42,853 nt of DNA, from the NCBI GenBank assembly GCA_027624865.1, contig JAQBTT010000003.1, positions 1 through 42,853 of the forward strand. Reading direction: 5' to 3'. The DNA is from a bacterium (lineage in GTDB: Bacteria > Patescibacteriota > Minisyncoccia > Minisyncoccales > UBA10102). The notes beneath the pieces were generated by a model. It searched no databases, had not been told where the DNA came from, and saw only the letters and a list, made by a program, of their open reading frames with translations. Position 1 is the first letter of the stretch; each line of letters opens with the position of its first letter. A program made the position numbers and the translations under genes. Positions 39,620 to 42,853 of this stretch are shown here, one piece after another.

Positions 39620-39814
39620 ATGGCTGATTGGAAGTATGTCTTGAAGTGAGAGGTTGACCTTCCGGGGAAGGACTCTCCTATTGTTGACTTTAATGATGAA
39701 AAAAGGATCATTGAAGTTAGAGGAGATGCAGAGCTGGAGACTGTGAATCAAATTAAAGCCATTGTAGAGCGGATCGGAATAAACTATGAAGTCCGACAAC
39801 TCTCATTAAGCTAG
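39620..39814 (+). pseudogene. Small ORF interrupted by an in-frame UGA
   Basis: ATG 39620, with AGAGGTGAT as a possible Shine-Dalgarno, gives MADWKYVLK, then TGA (39647-39649), then EVDLPGKDSPIVDFNDEKRI and onward through EVRGDAELETVNQIKAIVER in the same frame to TAG 39812. The continuing frame looks genuinely coding (amphipathic, well-mixed composition) but no family was recognised. Without the stop it would be 64 residues. TGA ends other clear genes here, so general recoding is not supported. It precedes the next gene by 17 bp and may be its operon partner. Confidence 0.45.
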
Positions 39815-39831
39815 CTCTTTGGAGGGTGAAA

Positions 39832-40239
39832 ATGCCAAGCAAAAGACGCAGTAGTCGCTCAAGAGGAAAGGACGCGAGTAAACCGACAGCGCGGTTGCCA
39901 AAAAAGCCTTTGCTTCCTCCTCAAGATAGGGCGAGCAAGAAGAGTAAAGACTCTTCTCAAAAAGAAGTCGCTCCTTTACAAGTTTCTGCTCTAAAAGAGC
40001 CTATAGCAAAGCAGGATTCCAGGAAGTGGGTTGATTATTTTGACCCCAAAGACATCTTGACGCCGGGTCTTTGCTGTCAAGAACATCCAAAAGAAGCTAT
40101 CAAGGAGATTAGTGAGAGCGTCGCTTTTTGCAGAGTTTGTTTTCAAGTGTTGAGCTTGCAAGGAGAACCTTCTTTACAGCAAAGTAGGAAAAGAGGATTC
40201 CTGCAGAAGTTAAGGAGAACCTTCTTTACAGCAAAGTAG
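39832..40239 (+). CDS. Basic protein with a short Cys/His cluster, unknown function
   Basis: 135 residues from ATG 39832, with a canonical GGAGG 6 bp upstream, rare in this window. The N-terminal ~60 residues are Lys/Arg/Ser/Pro-rich and probably disordered (PSKRRSSRSRGKDASKP). The middle holds PGLCCQEHPKEAIKE...FCRVCFQV, a possible zinc site (CC, H, CxxC). The C-terminus QKLRRTFFTAK is created by a 52-bp tandem duplication; with one unit removed the frame would end KLLRI. No family recognised. It may bind nucleic acid (inference from composition). Confidence 0.55.
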   Translation: MPSKRRSSRSRGKDASKPTARLPKKPLLPPQDRASKKSKDSSQKEVAPLQVSALKEPIAKQDSRKWVDYFDPKDILTPGLCCQEHPKEAIKEISESVAFCRVCFQVLSLQGEPSLQQSRKRGFLQKLRRTFFTAK

Positions 40240-40263
40240 GAAAAGAGGATTCCTGCAGAAGTT
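40160..40263 (+). repeat. 52-bp perfect tandem duplication
   Basis: Units 40160-40211 and 40212-40263 are identical, each starting AAGGAGAACCTTCTTTAC. 52 is not a multiple of three, so copy number changes the C-terminus of the overlapping gene. Confidence 0.95.
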
Positions 40264-40296
40264 GCTGAGAATATAAATACGAAGCACACTTCTTTA

Positions 40297-40327
40297 AACC
40301 CCGTCGGTGCATGAAACAGGCGGGGTT
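40297..40327 (+). terminator. Hairpin upstream of groES
   Basis: AACCCCG and CGGGGTT with a 17-nt loop, directly overlapping the TTGACT -35 of groES. Resembles the ACCCCGCC/GGCGGGGT arms between rpsF and ssb. Confidence 0.5.
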
Positions 40328-40353
40328 GACTTTTTTCTAAAGTCTCGTAAAAT
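40326..40353 (+). promoter_or_regulatory. Promoter of groESL
   Basis: TTGACT (40326-40331), 16 bp, TAAAAT (40348-40353); leader ~50 nt. A single GAGTGCTCA resembles half of a CIRCE operator, but the matching TTAGCACTC half is absent. Confidence 0.5.
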
Positions 40354-40410
40354 AAGGACTGCAAAGAGTGCTCAAAGGTACATAATATTATTAATCTATT
40401 ATCAAAAAGT

Positions 40411-40701
40411 ATGATCATCAAACCATTATCAGACCGCGTATTACTTGAGCCTTTAAAAGAAGAACAAAAGACTAAAACTGGCATCCTATTGCCAGAGACG
40501 GTGGAGCAGGAAAAGTCAGAGCAAGGAACTGTTATTGCAGTGGGCCCCGGTAAGAAGGGAAAGGATGGCAAGATAACTCCTTTGGACGTTAAGGTAGGAG
40601 ATATAGTATTGTATGCAAAGTATGGCCCAAATGAGATGAAGGTGGAAGGAAAAGACTACCTCATTGCAGAGGAGAAAGATATCTTAGCGATATTAGAATA
40701 A
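40411..40701 (+). CDS. groES: Co-chaperonin GroES
   Basis: 96 residues. KPLSDRVLLEPLKEEQKTKTG opens the barrel (cited to residue 21 by position, key residues PLSDRVLLEP), with the mobile loop KTKTGILLPETV, GTVIAVGPG and VGDIVLYAKYGPNEMKVEGK. It caps GroEL. It is followed by groEL after a 129-bp spacer containing an inverted repeat. Confidence 0.97.
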   Translation: MIIKPLSDRVLLEPLKEEQKTKTGILLPETVEQEKSEQGTVIAVGPGKKGKDGKITPLDVKVGDIVLYAKYGPNEMKVEGKDYLIAEEKDILAILE

Positions 40702-42462
<1,761 letters not shown>

Positions 42463-42476
42463 CTCACGAGAATGTT

Positions 42477-42522
42477 GCCTAAGCTAAGCTTAGTTATCCC
42501 CACCTAAGCTAAGCTTAGGCAG
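42477..42522 (+). repeat. REP-A tandem pair downstream of groEL
   Basis: Cores at 42478 and 42503, direct orientation, 25-bp period, TTATCCCCA spacer. A related 14-bp palindrome CTAGCTTAAGCTAG follows at 42524-42537. Confidence 0.9.
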
Positions 42523-42538
42523 ACTAGCTTAAGCTAGG

Positions 42539-42574
42539 AACAACGCCGCCTTGTATGGGCGGTGTTGTTTTTTT
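42539..42574 (+). terminator. Rho-independent terminator of groESL
   Basis: AACAACGCCGCC pairs with GGCGGTGTTGTT across a short loop and is followed by a run of T. Confidence 0.88.
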
Positions 42575-42586
42575 AAGGATTATTGG

Positions 42587-42592
42587 TAAGAT
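42587..42592 (+). promoter_or_regulatory. Candidate -10 element of lemA
   Basis: TAAGAT ends 8 bp before ATG 42601; a TTGTTT 16 bp upstream lies in the terminator stem. Confidence 0.35.
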
Positions 42593-42600
42593 ATAGCTAT

Positions 42601-42853
42601 ATGAATACTATACAAATTATTATCGTAGCCGTTGCCCTTATCGTTGTGTTTGCCGTGGTTACCTACAACCGTTTAATTGCTCTAAAAAATCGCGCAAAAG
42701 AGGCTTTCTCTGACATTGATGTACAGATGAAGCGAAGGTATAACTTAATTCCAAACTTGGTTGAGGCGGTGAAGGGGTATGCTGCTCATGAAAAGGGAGT
42801 ATTTGAATCGGTGACAAAAGCTCGGGCAAATGCACTTTCGGCAGAACAGACAG
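42601..42853 (+). CDS. lemA: LemA family protein (3' end cut)
   Basis: The first 84 residues are present and the frame is open to the window end. An N-terminal membrane helix ([19 protein letters not shown]) is followed by the LemA core [20 protein letters not shown] and [21 protein letters not shown] with the conserved D-V-x-x-K-R-R-x-x-L-I-P-N-L-V pattern. LemA proteins are membrane-anchored helical bundles of unclear function, common in CPR genomes, often beside a TPM-domain (YgcG) protein or an HtpX protease, which could lie beyond the edge. Confidence 0.92.
   Translation, partial: MNTIQIIIVAVALIVVFAVVTYNRLIALKNRAKEAFSDIDVQMKRRYNLIPNLVEAVKGYAAHEKGVFESVTKARANALSAEQT

Noticed and set aside
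40366-40375. CIRCE heat-shock operator before groES
   Set aside because: Only a GAGTGCTCA half-like site is seen; the TTAGCACTC half at 9-nt spacing is absent.

Overview
This window looks like a chromosomal segment of a Candidatus Patescibacteria (CPR) bacterium, most like Parcubacteria. That is inference from gene content and style, not from a marker search. Pointers: tightly packed housekeeping genes, a shortened UvrC, a DUF3276/PurA-like small protein, an S23-type four-helix-bundle gene, O-antigen-ligase/TPR proteins, RNase J, competence genes (comF, dprA, comM), and a very high load of palindromic repeats that even enter reading frames. Stops are standard: TAA, TAG and TGA all end clear genes (rpoB, rpoC, ftsK and recA end in TAG; dprA and the intact RAYT in TGA).

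Layout. 1-2902: a cupredoxin/Cys-His-rich protein (cut by the window start), a PDZ-less S41 peptidase and a small envelope protein. 2903-4980: repeat-rich stretch with a broken NYN gene, a PurA-like protein and an intact REP-associated tyrosine transposase (RAYT) bracketed by its presumed palindromes. 4981-9189: competence/DNA-uptake block comF, S23 gene, dprA, comM, yraN. 9232-13874: two paralogous O-antigen-ligase/TPR membrane proteins. 13940-21106: rpoB-rpoC with a double promoter and a strong terminator. 21168-21614: decayed toxin-antitoxin-like pair. 21672-25023: ftsK and recA. 24988-26327 (minus): the classic rpsF-ssb-rpsR operon. 26358-28653: phosphohexomutase and a second, amber-interrupted RAYT between its own inverted palindromes. 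28669-36475 (minus): trpS, rnj, tRNA-Leu, a peptide-binding protein with a nested peptidoglycan-binding domain, secG, a holin-like protein, uvrC and two small membrane proteins. 36606-39575: uvrA. 39620-40263: small unrecognised ORFs with an in-frame UGA and a 52-bp tandem duplication. 40411-42462: groES-groEL. 42601-end: lemA (cut).

The most interesting system is a REPIN-like one. An intact RAYT lies between copies of a 17-bp palindrome, CCTAAGCTAAGCTTAGG, and the window holds about 15 core copies. They occur singly, as 25-bp direct tandems and as inverted pairs. Two inverted pairs are perfect 44-bp palindromes sitting in frame inside dprA and uvrC; in both they encode PKLSLGAPKLSLGT, at linker or loop positions. 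The second RAYT has a different palindrome (GGGCTAAAA-N3-TTTTAGCCC), only the two flanking copies of it are seen, and its gene is broken. Other palindrome families have entered uvrA, ssb and a membrane-protein gene in frame.

A second theme is transcription start: nine genes have a -10-like hexamer 6-10 bp before the start codon, which predicts leaderless or nearly leaderless mRNAs. Two of these, uvrA and the holin-like gene, have full -35/-10 promoters with 17-bp spacing, and there the -35 element itself could be mistaken for a TTG start.
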